Assembly (NCBI GenBank): GCA_025994075.1
Contig: JAMQGV010000021.1
Coordinates: forward strand, 206,161-270,160
Direction of reading: 5' to 3'
DNA: 64,000 bases
From: Vicinamibacteria bacterium
GTDB lineage: Bacteria; Acidobacteriota; Vicinamibacteria; Fen-336
Shown: positions 1-8,279 of the stretch, piece after piece
How positions within the stretch are numbered: position 1 is the first letter of the stretch
How the letters are laid out: every line of letters begins with the position of its first letter
The notes under the pieces: model-generated
What the model was told of the DNA's origin: nothing
Seen by the model: the letters and a program-made list of their open reading frames with translations, nothing else
Database searches by the model: none
Program-made: the position numbers and the translations under genes

Positions 1-648
1 CGGCGGCGTCGGGGCTGAGCCGCCGGGCGAACTGACCGGCGCCGTCATCGGGGCCGGAGCCGGCTCGGCCCCAGGAGCCTGCTCGGCCGTCGGCGCCCGG
101 TCGGCAGCAGGGGGCGCGGGCGGCGCGACCAGCGGCGGCGGCGGGTGCGGCGCGCCGGCCGCGTGCAGGTCGCGGCCGTGCTGGGTCAGCGCCGAGAGCC
201 AGAACGAGCGCTCGAGGCCCAGCCCCGCCATGCCGACGATCGCCTGCAGGTCGCGCAGCGGCGCCGCCACGAACGCCCACGGGTAGCGGCGCACCAGCAG
301 CAACGCGCCCGCGGGGCCGCCGGCCGATGCCAGCGGCAGCGCGAGCAGCGAGCGATAGCCGGGGACCAGCAGCGGGCCGCCGGCCGGGGCCGTCTCCTTG
401 AGATCGTCGAGCCGCAGCGGCGCGCCCAGTCCCGCGACGTGGGCGACCAGCTCCTGCGAACCCAGCGCGGCGCCGCCCGGCTCGAGCGGCAGCCGCTTCA
501 GCGACTCGGGCTGCACCAGCGCCAGCTCGCCGGCGTCGAACGGACAGGCCTGGCGCAGGATCGCGCGCAGCGAGCGGACCAGCAACGCGCCGTCGTCCGG
601 CGCGATCGAGCGCGCCAGCTCCAGCAGTGGCGGTGCCAGCGGGATCAA
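1..648 (-). CDS. GAF-like domain protein (partial, C-terminus beyond left edge)
   Basis: An open frame runs without a stop from just after the ymdB stop codon to the window edge (216 codons). The first plausible start is TTG at 648, three bases after a GGAG, and ymdB ends only 9 bases upstream, so the two are probably co-transcribed. The first 130 residues alternate short hydrophobic strands and helices in a GAF-like way, with a segment LLVPGYRSLLALPLAS that resembles the central strand of GAF sensors. After about residue 165 it becomes a Pro/Ala-rich linker that continues off the window. No ligand residues can be assigned. The GAF call is an inference from pattern, not from a diagnostic motif. 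The frame lacks an ATG, which makes the start uncertain; the base composition by codon position looks like a real gene. Confidence 0.55.
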   Translation of the reverse strand, partial: MIPLAPPLLELARSIAPDDGALLVRSLRAILRQACPFDAGELALVQPESLKRLPLEPGGAALGSQELVAHVAGLGAPLRLDDLKETAPAGGPLLVPGYRSLLALPLASAGGPAGALLLVRRYPWAFVAAPLRDLQAIVGMAGLGLERSFWLSALTQHGRDLHAAGAPHPPPPLVAPPAPPAADRAPTAEQAPGAEPAPAPMTAPVSSPGGSAPTPP

Positions 649-657
649 GCGCTCCGC

Positions 658-1461
658 CTACAGCGCGGCGACGTCCGCCTCGGAGAGCAGCATGCGCTCG
701 ATCCCCCGCGCGCGGCCCGACTCGGGGTCGGCGTCGACGACCACGGCGGCGAAGCGCGGGTCGTGCTTGGCGGTCTCGAAGCGGTGCGGCATGCCGGTCG
801 TGAAGCGGAGCAGGATGGTCGAGGTCTCGACGCCGATCACGGAGTCGTAGGGCCCGGTCATGCCGATGTCGGTGCAGTACGCCGTGCCCCGCGCGAACAC
901 GCGGTGGTCGCAGGTCGGCACGTGGGTGTGGGTGCCGACGACGGCCGCGACCTGGCCGTCGAGGTAGTAGCCCATCGCCATCTTCTCGGACGTGGCCTCG
1001 GCGTGCATGTCGACGACGATCACCTTCGCCTCGGCCTTGAGCTTCGCCAGCTCCTCGTCGGCGCGCGCGAACGGGCAGTCCATCGCCCCGTTCATGAACA
1101 CCCGGCCGGAGAGGTTGAGCACGCCGACCGGGACGCCGGTCTTCTTCGCCTTGCCGACGTAGGCGCCCTTGCCGGGCTGGCGCCGCGGGTAGTTGGCGGG
1201 CCGCAGCAGTTGCGGGATGAAGTCGGCGACCGGGATCAGCTCCTTCTTGTCCCAGACGTGGTTGCCCGAGGTCAGGCAGTCGACGCCCAGGTCCAGGAAC
1301 TCGTCGCAGATCTCCTTGGTGATGCCGAAGCCGCCCGCGGCGTTCTCGACGTTGGCGATCGTGAAGTCGATGCCGTGACGCGCCACCACCTTCGGCAGCG
1401 CCTTCTTCACGATGGCCCGACCGGGCCCGCCCACCACGTCGCCGATGACCAGGATCTTCAC
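658..1461 (-). CDS. ymdB: YmdB-family metallophosphoesterase (TIGR00282 type)
   Basis: This 267-residue protein belongs to the YmdB/DR1281 family of calcineurin-like phosphoesterases. Characterised members hydrolyse 2',3'-cyclic nucleotides and affect RNA turnover and biofilm behaviour in Bacillus. The metal-site motifs are all visible: GDVVG with D8, ANVENAAGG with E39, SGNHVWD with N67 and H68, the H153 region (VDMHAEATSEK) and VVGTHTHVPT with H178 and H180. Its length is normal for the family. It starts with GTG at 1461, with GAGG about 10 bases upstream. In other bacteria the gene often sits near rny (RNase Y); here the only visible neighbour in the operon is the downstream GAF-like gene. 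It is cytoplasmic, with no signal peptide. Its physiological substrate in this organism is not evident. Confidence 0.9.
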   Translation of the reverse strand: MKILVIGDVVGGPGRAIVKKALPKVVARHGIDFTIANVENAAGGFGITKEICDEFLDLGVDCLTSGNHVWDKKELIPVADFIPQLLRPANYPRRQPGKGAYVGKAKKTGVPVGVLNLSGRVFMNGAMDCPFARADEELAKLKAEAKVIVVDMHAEATSEKMAMGYYLDGQVAAVVGTHTHVPTCDHRVFARGTAYCTDIGMTGPYDSVIGVETSTILLRFTTGMPHRFETAKHDPRFAAVVVDADPESGRARGIERMLLSEADVAAL

Positions 1462-1477
1462 GAAACCGCACCTCGCA

Positions 1478-1504
1478 GGCTCGGCCCCGACGTGGAGCCG
1501 AGCC
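1478..1504 (-). terminator. Hairpin between nrfA and ymdB
   Basis: A perfect 8-bp inverted repeat, GGCTCGGC at 1478-1485 and GCCGAGCC at 1497-1504, encloses an 11-base loop in the short gap after the nrfA stop. No T-run follows on the minus strand, so it is either a weak terminator, a 3' end stabiliser for the nrf transcript, or a structure in the ymdB leader. Confidence 0.4.
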
Positions 1505-1516
1505 CTTGAGGGTAAC

Positions 1517-2896
1517 TTACTTCGCGGCGATCCGTTTCGGTCTCAGCGCGAGCTGGCCCTGGCGGGCGGCGTCGATCGCCTCGCCGAGGATGCGGACCGC
1601 TTCCTGCGGGGCGTGGAAGCCGTTGGAGTTCTCCGATTCCACGAAGTCGATGAAGAACTGCGCCTTGCGCTGGTGCTTCCAGGCCGGCCCCAGCTCCGCG
1701 TCCGTGGCGCCGGCGGCCTTGGCGGCTTCGATGTCGGCGATCAGCTCGACGAGAGCGTCCATCGCCCGGTTGCGCAGGCTGACCGTGCGCTCCTGGTTGG
1801 CCTCGGCGCGGGCGACCATCTCCTGCTCGGACCACTTGTGGCAGGTCTGGCAGGCGTTGCTGACGTTGAGCAGCGGCGAGCGCACGTGGTGGTCGGAAAC
1901 CTTCATCGCGCCCACCCGCTGGTAGGGCATGTGGCAGTCGGCGCAGGCGACGCCGGAGCGGGCGTGGATGCCCTGGTTCCACATCTCGAACTCGGGGTGC
2001 TGCGCCTTCAGCACCGGCGCGCCCGTCTTCGCGTGGGTCCAGTCCTTGAAGCCGACCTCCTCGTAGTACTCGAAGATCTGCTCCACCTTCAACCCCTTCG
2101 ACCACGGGTAGGTGAGCCGCTTCTCGTCGCCCTTGAAGTAGTACTCGACGTGGCACTGGCCGCACACGTACGAGCGCATCTCCTGGCGGCTCGCCATCGT
2201 GTTGACGTCGTAGTTCGCGACTCCCTGCGAGGCCTTGTACGCCTTGATCCCCTCCAGGAACCCGGGCCGCGTCACCCGCAGCGCCATCGTCTGCGAGTCG
2301 TGACAGTCGATGCAGGCGATCGGGTGCTTGGCGTGGGCGCGGGCCTCGGCGTAGGGCAGCGGGTTCAGCTTCTCGAAGCCCTTGATCAGGTCGCCGTCAC
2401 CGGCCTTCTTGTAGGGCACGTAGACCGACGCGTGGCAGTGCAGGCAGGTGCCCGGCTGCTTGAACTGCGAGACGCGCTGGGTGAAGGTCTGGTCCTCCAG
2501 CATCCAGGCGTGCCCCCGCTTCTTGCGGAAGTCGACGGAGAAGGCGTACCCCGCCCACATCGTCTTCAGCCGCGGGTCCTCCTCCAGGCGCGACTGCGCG
2601 ACGATCGAGCGCGGGTCGGCTTCGGACGGGGTCACCGGCAGCGCCTCGGAGCCGCCGAAGCGGGTCCGCTTCTGGTCGACGGTGCGCAGGTAGCTGTCGT
2701 ACTGCTGCGGGAAGTTCTTGCCCCAGACGGCGGGGTCCTCAGTGTCGTCGGTCAGCTCGACGACGCGGAAGAAGGGGTTCTTCGCCTCCTGCTTGCGCTC
2801 GAAGATGTTGACCAGCAGGGCCGTGACGCCGGCGGCGGCGATCGCCGCCGCGGCCGCGGCCACGATCAGGGTCCTGCTGCGGGGAGTCTCGCTCAT
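1517..2896 (-). CDS. nrfA: Pentaheme cytochrome c nitrite reductase NrfA, with CXXCH at heme 1
   Basis: NrfA reduces nitrite to ammonium with six electrons in the periplasm. The 459-residue protein has an N-terminal hydrophobic anchor (about residues 9-30) and five heme c motifs: CLHCH 151-155, CIDCH 195-199, CGQCH 245-249, CADCH 318-322 and CQTCH 349-353. The family signature KAQHPEFE around 297-304, near the calcium and active site, is intact, as is VEYYF after the third heme. The odd point is heme 1. Classical NrfA uses CXXCK so that lysine ligates the catalytic iron, whereas this protein has a CXXCH there, a variant known from some lineages. ATG at 2896 follows the nrfH stop by three bases, so the two are translated together. 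The retained hydrophobic segment may be an uncleaved anchor or a signal peptide. Confidence 0.93.
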   Translation of the reverse strand: MSETPRSRTLIVAAAAAAIAAAGVTALLVNIFERKQEAKNPFFRVVELTDDTEDPAVWGKNFPQQYDSYLRTVDQKRTRFGGSEALPVTPSEADPRSIVAQSRLEEDPRLKTMWAGYAFSVDFRKKRGHAWMLEDQTFTQRVSQFKQPGTCLHCHASVYVPYKKAGDGDLIKGFEKLNPLPYAEARAHAKHPIACIDCHDSQTMALRVTRPGFLEGIKAYKASQGVANYDVNTMASRQEMRSYVCGQCHVEYYFKGDEKRLTYPWSKGLKVEQIFEYYEEVGFKDWTHAKTGAPVLKAQHPEFEMWNQGIHARSGVACADCHMPYQRVGAMKVSDHHVRSPLLNVSNACQTCHKWSEQEMVARAEANQERTVSLRNRAMDALVELIADIEAAKAAGATDAELGPAWKHQRKAQFFIDFVESENSNGFHAPQEAVRILGEAIDAARQGQLALRPKRIAAK

Positions 2897-2899
2897 GTC

Positions 2900-3379
2900 T
2901 TACCTCGCCGACGCCACGTCGGTGGCGCCCATTTCCATGTGTCCCACGCCGTGGTGGCAGCGCAGGCACGACACCGGCTCGCGCCCGTCGCCGCCGCCGT
3001 CCATCACCGTCACCACGTCGGCGTGGCAGTGCCGGCACTGCCCCTCGGTGACGGCGCGGTTGGCGGGCGTGATCCGGATCGGCTCGTGGAAGCCGCCGGT
3101 CGTGAAGTAGTAGGAGTGCCAGAAGCCGTTGCGCGCCTTGGTCCAGTACTTGCCGACCAGGTCGTGGGGAGCATGACAGTCGTTGCAGGTCGCGACGGTG
3201 GCGTGGCTGCCCTTGACCCAGCCGTCGTACTGCTCGTGCATCACGTGGCAGTTGGCGCAGGCGCGGGGGTCGTTGGTCATGTAGGAGTAGCCCTTCGCGT
3301 ACACGAAGGTGAAGCTGCCGACGCCCGCGGCGACGCCGAACAGCGCCGCGATCACGACCATCGGCGTCGAGAAGCGCAT
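2900..3379 (-). CDS. nrfH: NrfH, tetraheme quinol dehydrogenase (NapC/NirT family)
   Basis: NrfH is the membrane-anchored donor that passes electrons from menaquinol to NrfA. The 159-residue protein has one N-terminal transmembrane helix (about 6-27) followed by four heme sites: CANCH 41-45, CNDCH 65-69, CRHCH 115-119 and CLRCH 138-142. The segment CHVMHEQY carries the methionine typical of the unusual first heme of NrfH. ATG at 3379 overlaps the TGA of the upstream barrel gene by one base (TGATG), and nrfA starts three bases after its stop, so the three genes form one transcript. A much longer frame exists upstream but runs through the barrel gene in the wrong frame; family length and the membrane helix support this start. 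Confidence 0.93.
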   Translation of the reverse strand: MRFSTPMVVIAALFGVAAGVGSFTFVYAKGYSYMTNDPRACANCHVMHEQYDGWVKGSHATVATCNDCHAPHDLVGKYWTKARNGFWHSYYFTTGGFHEPIRITPANRAVTEGQCRHCHADVVTVMDGGGDGREPVSCLRCHHGVGHMEMGATDVASAR

Positions 3380-4266
3380 CAGAACGAGACCGGCACGTCG
3401 AGCGTGATCATGTCGTAGCCCTGCCCTTTCAGCGGGTCGTCGAGCGCGCGCGACCAGGAGAGCCCCGGCCGCACCCAGCGCTTGCCCGACAACTTGAAGT
3501 GCAGCCGCGGGCCGACGCCGAACGTCACCGTCTCGCGCGCCTCGGCGGCGGCGCGCACGGGCGCTGCGTCGGTCATCCATCGCTGCATCCGAAGCTCGCC
3601 GCCGAGCGAAAACTTCGGCGAGAAGAAGTGGCCGGCGTGGAGCCCGGCCGTGAAGTTCGTGCGCGAGCCGTCCTGGCTCTCGGGGCCACGCACACGGGTG
3701 AGCTGAAGCACGGTCACCTCGCCCTGGAGCGTCAGCGCCGGCGTCACGCGCGCCACCGACGCGCCACCGATCACCGTGAAGTAGTTGACGGCGAACAGCG
3801 CGTTCTCCATCGCCGAGCGCGCGGGGATGCCGCGCGCGACGGCGAACGCGGCCCCGGCGTCCGGCCGGTCGCCGCCTCCGCTGCCGACCGGCAGCGTGAC
3901 CGCCCCGAAGGCTGCGAAGCGCCACGGCCCGGACAACGGCCGCGCGTAGGTGACGCCCAGCAGCGGGTTGGAGAAGCCGCTGCCGCCCGCGGCGTCCGTC
4001 TCGTCCTTCAGGAACGCGACGCGGGCGATCGGCGCCCAGCGCGGGCTCAGCTTGTAGCTCGCGATCACGCTGGTGACCCAGGTGTCGCGCGAGGTGGCGC
4101 CGAGGTCGTACGCGGCGAGCGTCTGGTCGACGCGCACCACGCTGCCGGCGGCCGCGGGCCGCAGCAGCCACGGCAGCGAGTACGGCGGCGGGGCCGGCTG
4201 GGCGGCGACGAGCGGGCCGGACAGCGCGGCCGCGGCGAGCAGGACGATCAGGGTGAACGAGCGCAT
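3379..4266 (-). CDS. Outer-membrane beta-barrel protein, first gene of the nrf operon
   Basis: The 295-residue product starts with a clean Sec signal (MRSFTLIVLLAAAALSG, cleavage near AAQP) and continues as alternating amphipathic strands with abundant Gly, Arg and aromatic residues, ending in the C-terminal aromatic PVSF. That is the usual look of an outer-membrane barrel. Repeated strand-like units such as ARVAFLKDETD and NFTAGLHAGHFFSPKFSLGGELRMQRW support it. ATG at 4266 has an AGGAGGG ribosome site 6 bases upstream, so the longer frame to 4368 was not used. It precedes nrfH with a TGATG overlap. A role in nitrite or small-anion passage, or as a structural partner of the cytochromes, would be inference from position only; no heme motif is present. 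Confidence 0.72.
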   Translation of the reverse strand: MRSFTLIVLLAAAALSGPLVAAQPAPPPYSLPWLLRPAAAGSVVRVDQTLAAYDLGATSRDTWVTSVIASYKLSPRWAPIARVAFLKDETDAAGGSGFSNPLLGVTYARPLSGPWRFAAFGAVTLPVGSGGGDRPDAGAAFAVARGIPARSAMENALFAVNYFTVIGGASVARVTPALTLQGEVTVLQLTRVRGPESQDGSRTNFTAGLHAGHFFSPKFSLGGELRMQRWMTDAAPVRAAAEARETVTFGVGPRLHFKLSGKRWVRPGLSWSRALDDPLKGQGYDMITLDVPVSF

Positions 4267-4292
4267 GAAGTCCCTCCTGCGACGTGACGGTG

Positions 4293-4298
4293 ATTGTA
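4293..4298 (-). promoter_or_regulatory. Candidate -10 element of the barrel-nrfHA operon
   Basis: On the minus strand a TACAAT hexamer lies 26 bases before the ATG at 4266 and is the only AT-rich stretch in the 103-base divergent gap (4267-4369). No matching -35 sequence is seen at 17 bases, so an activator would be needed. The hcr genes start on the opposite strand from the same gap. Confidence 0.35.
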
Positions 4299-4369
4299 AC
4301 GGGCTCTGCCGGAAACCGCCTTCAGCCCCCTTGCTCGTCCGCGGGCTCAGGAGGAAAATCGGCGTCATC

Positions 4370-4882
4370 TTGCAACTCCAGGTGAACGGTGACGTGCACG
4401 AGGTCGACGTGCCCGACCACTGGACGCTCCTCGAGGTGTTGCGCTATCGGCTCGGCCTGACGGGCAGCAAGCAGGGCTGCGACAAGGGCGACTGCGGCGC
4501 GTGCACCGTGCTGCTCGACGGCCAGCCGGCGATCTCCTGCCTGGTGCTCGCGCGCGAGGCCGAGGGTCGCTCGGTGCTCACCATCGAAGGACTGGCGCCG
4601 CGCCACGTCGCTGCCGGCGGCTGCGGCGTGGACCCGGTCCAGGCCGCCTTCGACGCCAGCGGGGCGCTGCAGTGCGGCTTCTGCCAGAGCGGCATGATCC
4701 TGTCCGCGTGGGCCCTGCTCGCCCGCAACCCGCGGCCGCGACCGGAAGAGGTGCGGGCGGCGCTGGCGGGGAATCTCTGTCGCTGCACGGGCTACACCCA
4801 GATCTTCGACGCGGTCGCTCGGCTCGCCACGGCAGGCGCCGCGACTGCCCCGGAAACTTCGCCGGAAGCCGTCCGGGACTGA
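4370..4882 (+). CDS. hcrC: 4-hydroxybenzoyl-CoA reductase, [2Fe-2S] gamma subunit
   Basis: This is the small iron-sulfur subunit of a xanthine-oxidase-type enzyme. With the start at TTG 4370 it has 170 residues. The plant-ferredoxin-type cluster is ligated by C37, C42, C45 and C57, and the second cluster, in a four-helix domain, by C102, C105, C137 and C139. The assignment to Hcr rests on the neighbouring hcrB. No ATG or GTG exists at the expected N-terminus. A strong AGGAGG at 4349-4354 lies 15 bases before the TTG, farther than ideal, so an ATC or another start nearer the ribosome site cannot be excluded. It is followed by hcrA after three bases. The enzyme removes the phenolic hydroxyl from 4-hydroxybenzoyl-CoA using ferredoxin electrons. 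Confidence 0.88.
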   Translation: MQLQVNGDVHEVDVPDHWTLLEVLRYRLGLTGSKQGCDKGDCGACTVLLDGQPAISCLVLAREAEGRSVLTIEGLAPRHVAAGGCGVDPVQAAFDASGALQCGFCQSGMILSAWALLARNPRPRPEEVRAALAGNLCRCTGYTQIFDAVARLATAGAATAPETSPEAVRD

Positions 4883-4885
4883 AGC

Positions 4886-7240
4886 GTGGGCGCCCGGGAC
4901 CGCCACGGCATCGATCCGCCCTGGGGCGAGTTCCGCCACGTGGGGCAAGGCTCCACCAAGATCGACGGCCTGGCCAAGGCCACCGGTGCGGCGCTCTACG
5001 CGGACGACCTGAGCCTGCCGCTGATGCTCCACGCCAAGACCCTGCGCAGCCCCCACCCGCACGCGCGGCTGCGGGCGATCGACAGCGGCGCGGCGCTGGC
5101 GCTGCCCGGCGTGCACGCCGTGATCACGGGCCGCGACCTGCCCGTCCGCTACGGCATCCTGCCGTGGAGCCAGGACGAGACGGCACTGGCCGTGGACAAG
5201 GTGCGCTTCGTCGGCGACCCGGTGGCGGCGGTGGCGGCGGTCGACGAAGACACCGCCAACGAGGCGCTGAAGCGGATCCGCGTCGACTACGAGTTGCTGC
5301 ACCCGTTCCTCGACCCGCGCGAGAGCCTGGCGCGGGGCGACCCGCCGATCCACGAGGACCGCAAGGAGGGCAACGTCTCCAAGAAGGTGGAGCTGGCTTT
5401 CGGCGACGTGGACTCGGCGTTCGCGGGCGCTGCAGTCGTGATCGAGGGCGACTACGACTTCCACGGCACCACTCACGCGGCGATCGAGCCGCACTGCGTG
5501 CTCGCCCGCTACGGGCCCGACGGAGTGCTGACGCTGTGGTCGTCGACCCAGATCACCCACTACGTCCACCGAGCCCTGTCCCGCGTGCTGGGCTTGCCCC
5601 CCCACCGCATCCGGGTGATCCAGCCGTGCCTGGGCGGGGCCTTCGGCGGCAAATCCGACCCGTTCAGCCTCGAGTTCTGCGCCTCGCTGCTGGCGATCCG
5701 GACCGCGCGCCCGGTCAAGATGCTCTACACCCGCGAGGAGGTGTTCTACGCCCACCGCGGGCGCCACCCGATGCAGATGCGCTATCGCACGGCCGCCGGC
5801 CCGGACGGCCGGCTGGCCGCGGTCGACGCCCGCATCCTGATCGACGGCGGCGCGTACAGCTCCTACGGCCTGGTCACCACCTACTACTCGGGCCAGTTGC
5901 TGACCGGGCCCTACCACTTCCCCGCCTACCGCTTCGAGAGCACGCGGGTCTTCACCAACAAGCCGCCCTGCGGGCCCAAGCGCGGCCACGGCTCCGTGCA
6001 GCCGCGTTTCGCATTCGAGGTCCAGCTCGACCGGCTGGCCGAGCGCCTCGGCCTCGACCCGTTCGAGCTGCGCCGCCGCAACCTGCTCGGCGCCGACGCC
6101 ACCACGGTCAACGGACAGCGCGTCACCTCGAACGGCTTCGCGCGCTGTCTCGAGCGCGTGGAGGAGGCGAGCGGCTGGCGCCAGCGGCGAGGCCGGCTGC
6201 CGCGCGGGCGTGGCCTGGGCATGGCGGGCTCGATGTACATCTCGGGCACCAACTACCCGATCTACCCGAACCCAATGCCGCAGTCGGGCATCCAGCTCAA
6301 GCTCGACCGCTCCGGCCTCGTCACGGTGTTCTCGGGCGGCAACGACATCGGCCAGGGCACCAACACGATCGTGCGCTGCCTGGTCGCGGAGGAGCTCGGC
6401 CTCCAGCTCGAGCAGGTGCGAGTGGTGGCGGCGGACACCGACCTGTGCCCGGTCGACCTCGGCGCCTACTCCTCGCGCGGCACCTTCATGATCGGGAATG
6501 CCGTGCTCGACGCCTGCCGCAAGCTGCGGGGCACGCTGGTGAGCGCCGTGGCCGAGAGCTGGGGCGTCGACCCTCGGCGCGTGCGCTTCGTGGACGGGGC
6601 CGTGGTCGACCTCGAGGACCCGGGCCGCTCGCTGCCGACGGCGGACGCGTTCCAGCTCGCCGAGGCGCGCTTCGACACGCTCGGCGCAACCGGCTCGTAC
6701 AACACGCCGTCGCTCGGCGGCGACTACCGGGGCGGCACGATCGGGGCATCGCCCGCGTACTCGTTCACCGCGCACGTGGTGGAGGTGACGGTCGACGAGG
6801 AGACCGGCCGCATCACCTGCGAACGCGCGTGGATCGCCCACGACTGCGGCCGGGCGCTGAACCCGGTGCTGGTCGCCGGCCAGATGGAGGGCTCGGCCTA
6901 CATGGGGCTGGCCGAGGCGCTCGTGGAGGAGCACGAGGTCAACCGCTTCGGCCTGCACCGCGGCCCCTCGCTGCTCGACTACCGGCTGCCGACCTCGGTC
7001 GACACCCCGGAACTGCACTCGCTGATCGTCGAGAGCCTCGACCCGGAGGGCCCGTACGGTGCGAAGGAAGCCGGCGAGGGCCCGCTCCACCCCGCCATTC
7101 CCGCGCTGTCCAACGCGGTCTTCGACGCGGTGGGCATCCGCCTGCAGCACCTGCCGTTCACCCCGGGCAAGGTGCTGAAGGCGCTGCGGGCGGCCGCCGC
7201 AGAGCGCCGGCCCGCCGTCGCGGCGGTCAGCGGAACCTGA
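4886..7240 (+). CDS. hcrA: 4-hydroxybenzoyl-CoA reductase, molybdenum-cofactor alpha subunit
   Basis: The 784-residue catalytic subunit binds the molybdopterin cytosine dinucleotide cofactor and carries the site where 4-hydroxybenzoyl-CoA is dehydroxylated to benzoyl-CoA. Family marks include the N-terminal hammerhead domain (KIDGLAKATGAALYADD), the cofactor-contact segment CLGGAFGGKSD, the GPKRGHG loop, GGNDIGQGTNT, and the C-terminal KEAGEGP with the probable active-site glutamate at 731. It starts with GTG at 4886, three bases after hcrC, and its TGA overlaps the hcrB ATG by one base. Length agrees with known HcrA proteins (about 770 residues). Without hcrB the gene could be called a generic xanthine dehydrogenase large subunit; the cluster in HcrB settles the identity. 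Confidence 0.9.
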   Translation: MGARDRHGIDPPWGEFRHVGQGSTKIDGLAKATGAALYADDLSLPLMLHAKTLRSPHPHARLRAIDSGAALALPGVHAVITGRDLPVRYGILPWSQDETALAVDKVRFVGDPVAAVAAVDEDTANEALKRIRVDYELLHPFLDPRESLARGDPPIHEDRKEGNVSKKVELAFGDVDSAFAGAAVVIEGDYDFHGTTHAAIEPHCVLARYGPDGVLTLWSSTQITHYVHRALSRVLGLPPHRIRVIQPCLGGAFGGKSDPFSLEFCASLLAIRTARPVKMLYTREEVFYAHRGRHPMQMRYRTAAGPDGRLAAVDARILIDGGAYSSYGLVTTYYSGQLLTGPYHFPAYRFESTRVFTNKPPCGPKRGHGSVQPRFAFEVQLDRLAERLGLDPFELRRRNLLGADATTVNGQRVTSNGFARCLERVEEASGWRQRRGRLPRGRGLGMAGSMYISGTNYPIYPNPMPQSGIQLKLDRSGLVTVFSGGNDIGQGTNTIVRCLVAEELGLQLEQVRVVAADTDLCPVDLGAYSSRGTFMIGNAVLDACRKLRGTLVSAVAESWGVDPRRVRFVDGAVVDLEDPGRSLPTADAFQLAEARFDTLGATGSYNTPSLGGDYRGGTIGASPAYSFTAHVVEVTVDEETGRITCERAWIAHDCGRALNPVLVAGQMEGSAYMGLAEALVEEHEVNRFGLHRGPSLLDYRLPTSVDTPELHSLIVESLDPEGPYGAKEAGEGPLHPAIPALSNAVFDAVGIRLQHLPFTPGKVLKALRAAAAERRPAVAAVSGT

Positions 7241-8268
7241 TGCTGCGCCTGCCCTCCTTCCGGCTCGAGCAGCCGGACACGCTGCCGCAGGCGCTGGCCC
7301 TGCTGGACCAGGCCGGCCCCGAGGCGGCGGTGCTCGCCGGCGGCACCGACCTGCTGCCCAACATGAAGCACGAGCTCCGCCGGCCGTCGGTGGTGATCGC
7401 GCTTTCGCGGGTAAAGGGTCTGACCGGCATCGCCGAGGCCGCCGATGGTGCCATCGAAATCGGCGCCATGACACCGCTCGCGGAGGTGGCGCAGAGTGCG
7501 CTTGTCGCGCGTGCGCTGCCGGCCCTGGCCCAGGCCGCGGCGCTGGTCGCCGGCCCCCAGCTCCGGCAGCGCGGCACGCTCGGGGGCAACGTGCTGCTCG
7601 ACACCCGCTGCCAGTACGTCAACCAGTCCCACTTCTGGCGCAGCGCGCTCGGCTTCTGCCTCAAGAAGGACGGCACGGTCTGCCACGTCGTGGCCGGTGG
7701 CTCGCGCTGCGTGGCCGCCGCCTCCGCCGACACCGTTCCGGCACTGATGACGCTGGGCGCCGTGCTCGAGGTTGCGCGACACGACCGCACCCGCCAGCTG
7801 CCGATCGACGCCTTCTTCGTCGCGGACGGCATCGTCAACCGGCGACTGGAGCCGACCGAGCTGCTGACCCGGGTCCGCGTCCCGCGCCCGGCCGCGGGCC
7901 ATCGGGGCGCGTACGGCAAGCTGCGCGAACGCGGCTCCATCGATTTCCCCCTGCTCGGCGTGGCCGCTCGCCTCGACCTCTCGGAGGCGGGCGTCGTCGA
8001 ACACGCGGACCTGGTGCTGACCTCGCTGGCGGCCGCCCCACGACGGGTGGCCGGGGCGGCCGACGCCCTGCGCGGCAGCGCTCCCGGGCACGCGCCGGCG
8101 GAGTTCGAGACGGCCGTGCGACGGGTGGCGGAACTGGCGCGCCGGCAGTGCCGCCCGCTGCCCAACCTGCCCGGCGACCACGAATGGCGCGGCGAGATGG
8201 TTCCTGTCTATGCCCGGCGCACGCTGCTGGCGGCGGCGGCGGGACAGGGCCCCGTGCATCACGTCTGA
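7240..8268 (+). CDS. hcrB: 4-hydroxybenzoyl-CoA reductase, FAD and extra [4Fe-4S] beta subunit
   Basis: This 342-residue flavoprotein subunit carries the feature that separates 4-hydroxybenzoyl-CoA reductase from other xanthine oxidase relatives: an inserted loop with four cysteines that bind a [4Fe-4S] cluster and invert the electron flow. Here they are C124, C140, C148 and C157, with spacings of 16, 8 and 9 residues, the same as in the Thauera aromatica enzyme. The FAD-binding segments AGGTDLLPNMK and GPQLRQRGTLGGNV are present. The ATG at 7240 overlaps the hcrA stop by one base. No dedicated ferredoxin gene adjoins it, so the low-potential donor must be encoded elsewhere. Confidence 0.93.
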   Translation: MLRLPSFRLEQPDTLPQALALLDQAGPEAAVLAGGTDLLPNMKHELRRPSVVIALSRVKGLTGIAEAADGAIEIGAMTPLAEVAQSALVARALPALAQAAALVAGPQLRQRGTLGGNVLLDTRCQYVNQSHFWRSALGFCLKKDGTVCHVVAGGSRCVAAASADTVPALMTLGAVLEVARHDRTRQLPIDAFFVADGIVNRRLEPTELLTRVRVPRPAAGHRGAYGKLRERGSIDFPLLGVAARLDLSEAGVVEHADLVLTSLAAAPRRVAGAADALRGSAPGHAPAEFETAVRRVAELARRQCRPLPNLPGDHEWRGEMVPVYARRTLLAAAAGQGPVHHV

Positions 8269-8279
8269 AGGAGGGACCG

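Noticed and set aside
4501..8268. Very long open frames overlapping hcrA and hcrB in other frames (and similar ones opposite nar, act and envelope genes)
   Set aside because: They are Arg/Pro/Ala-rich shadows caused by high GC, with no motifs, and conflict with genes that have clear families.
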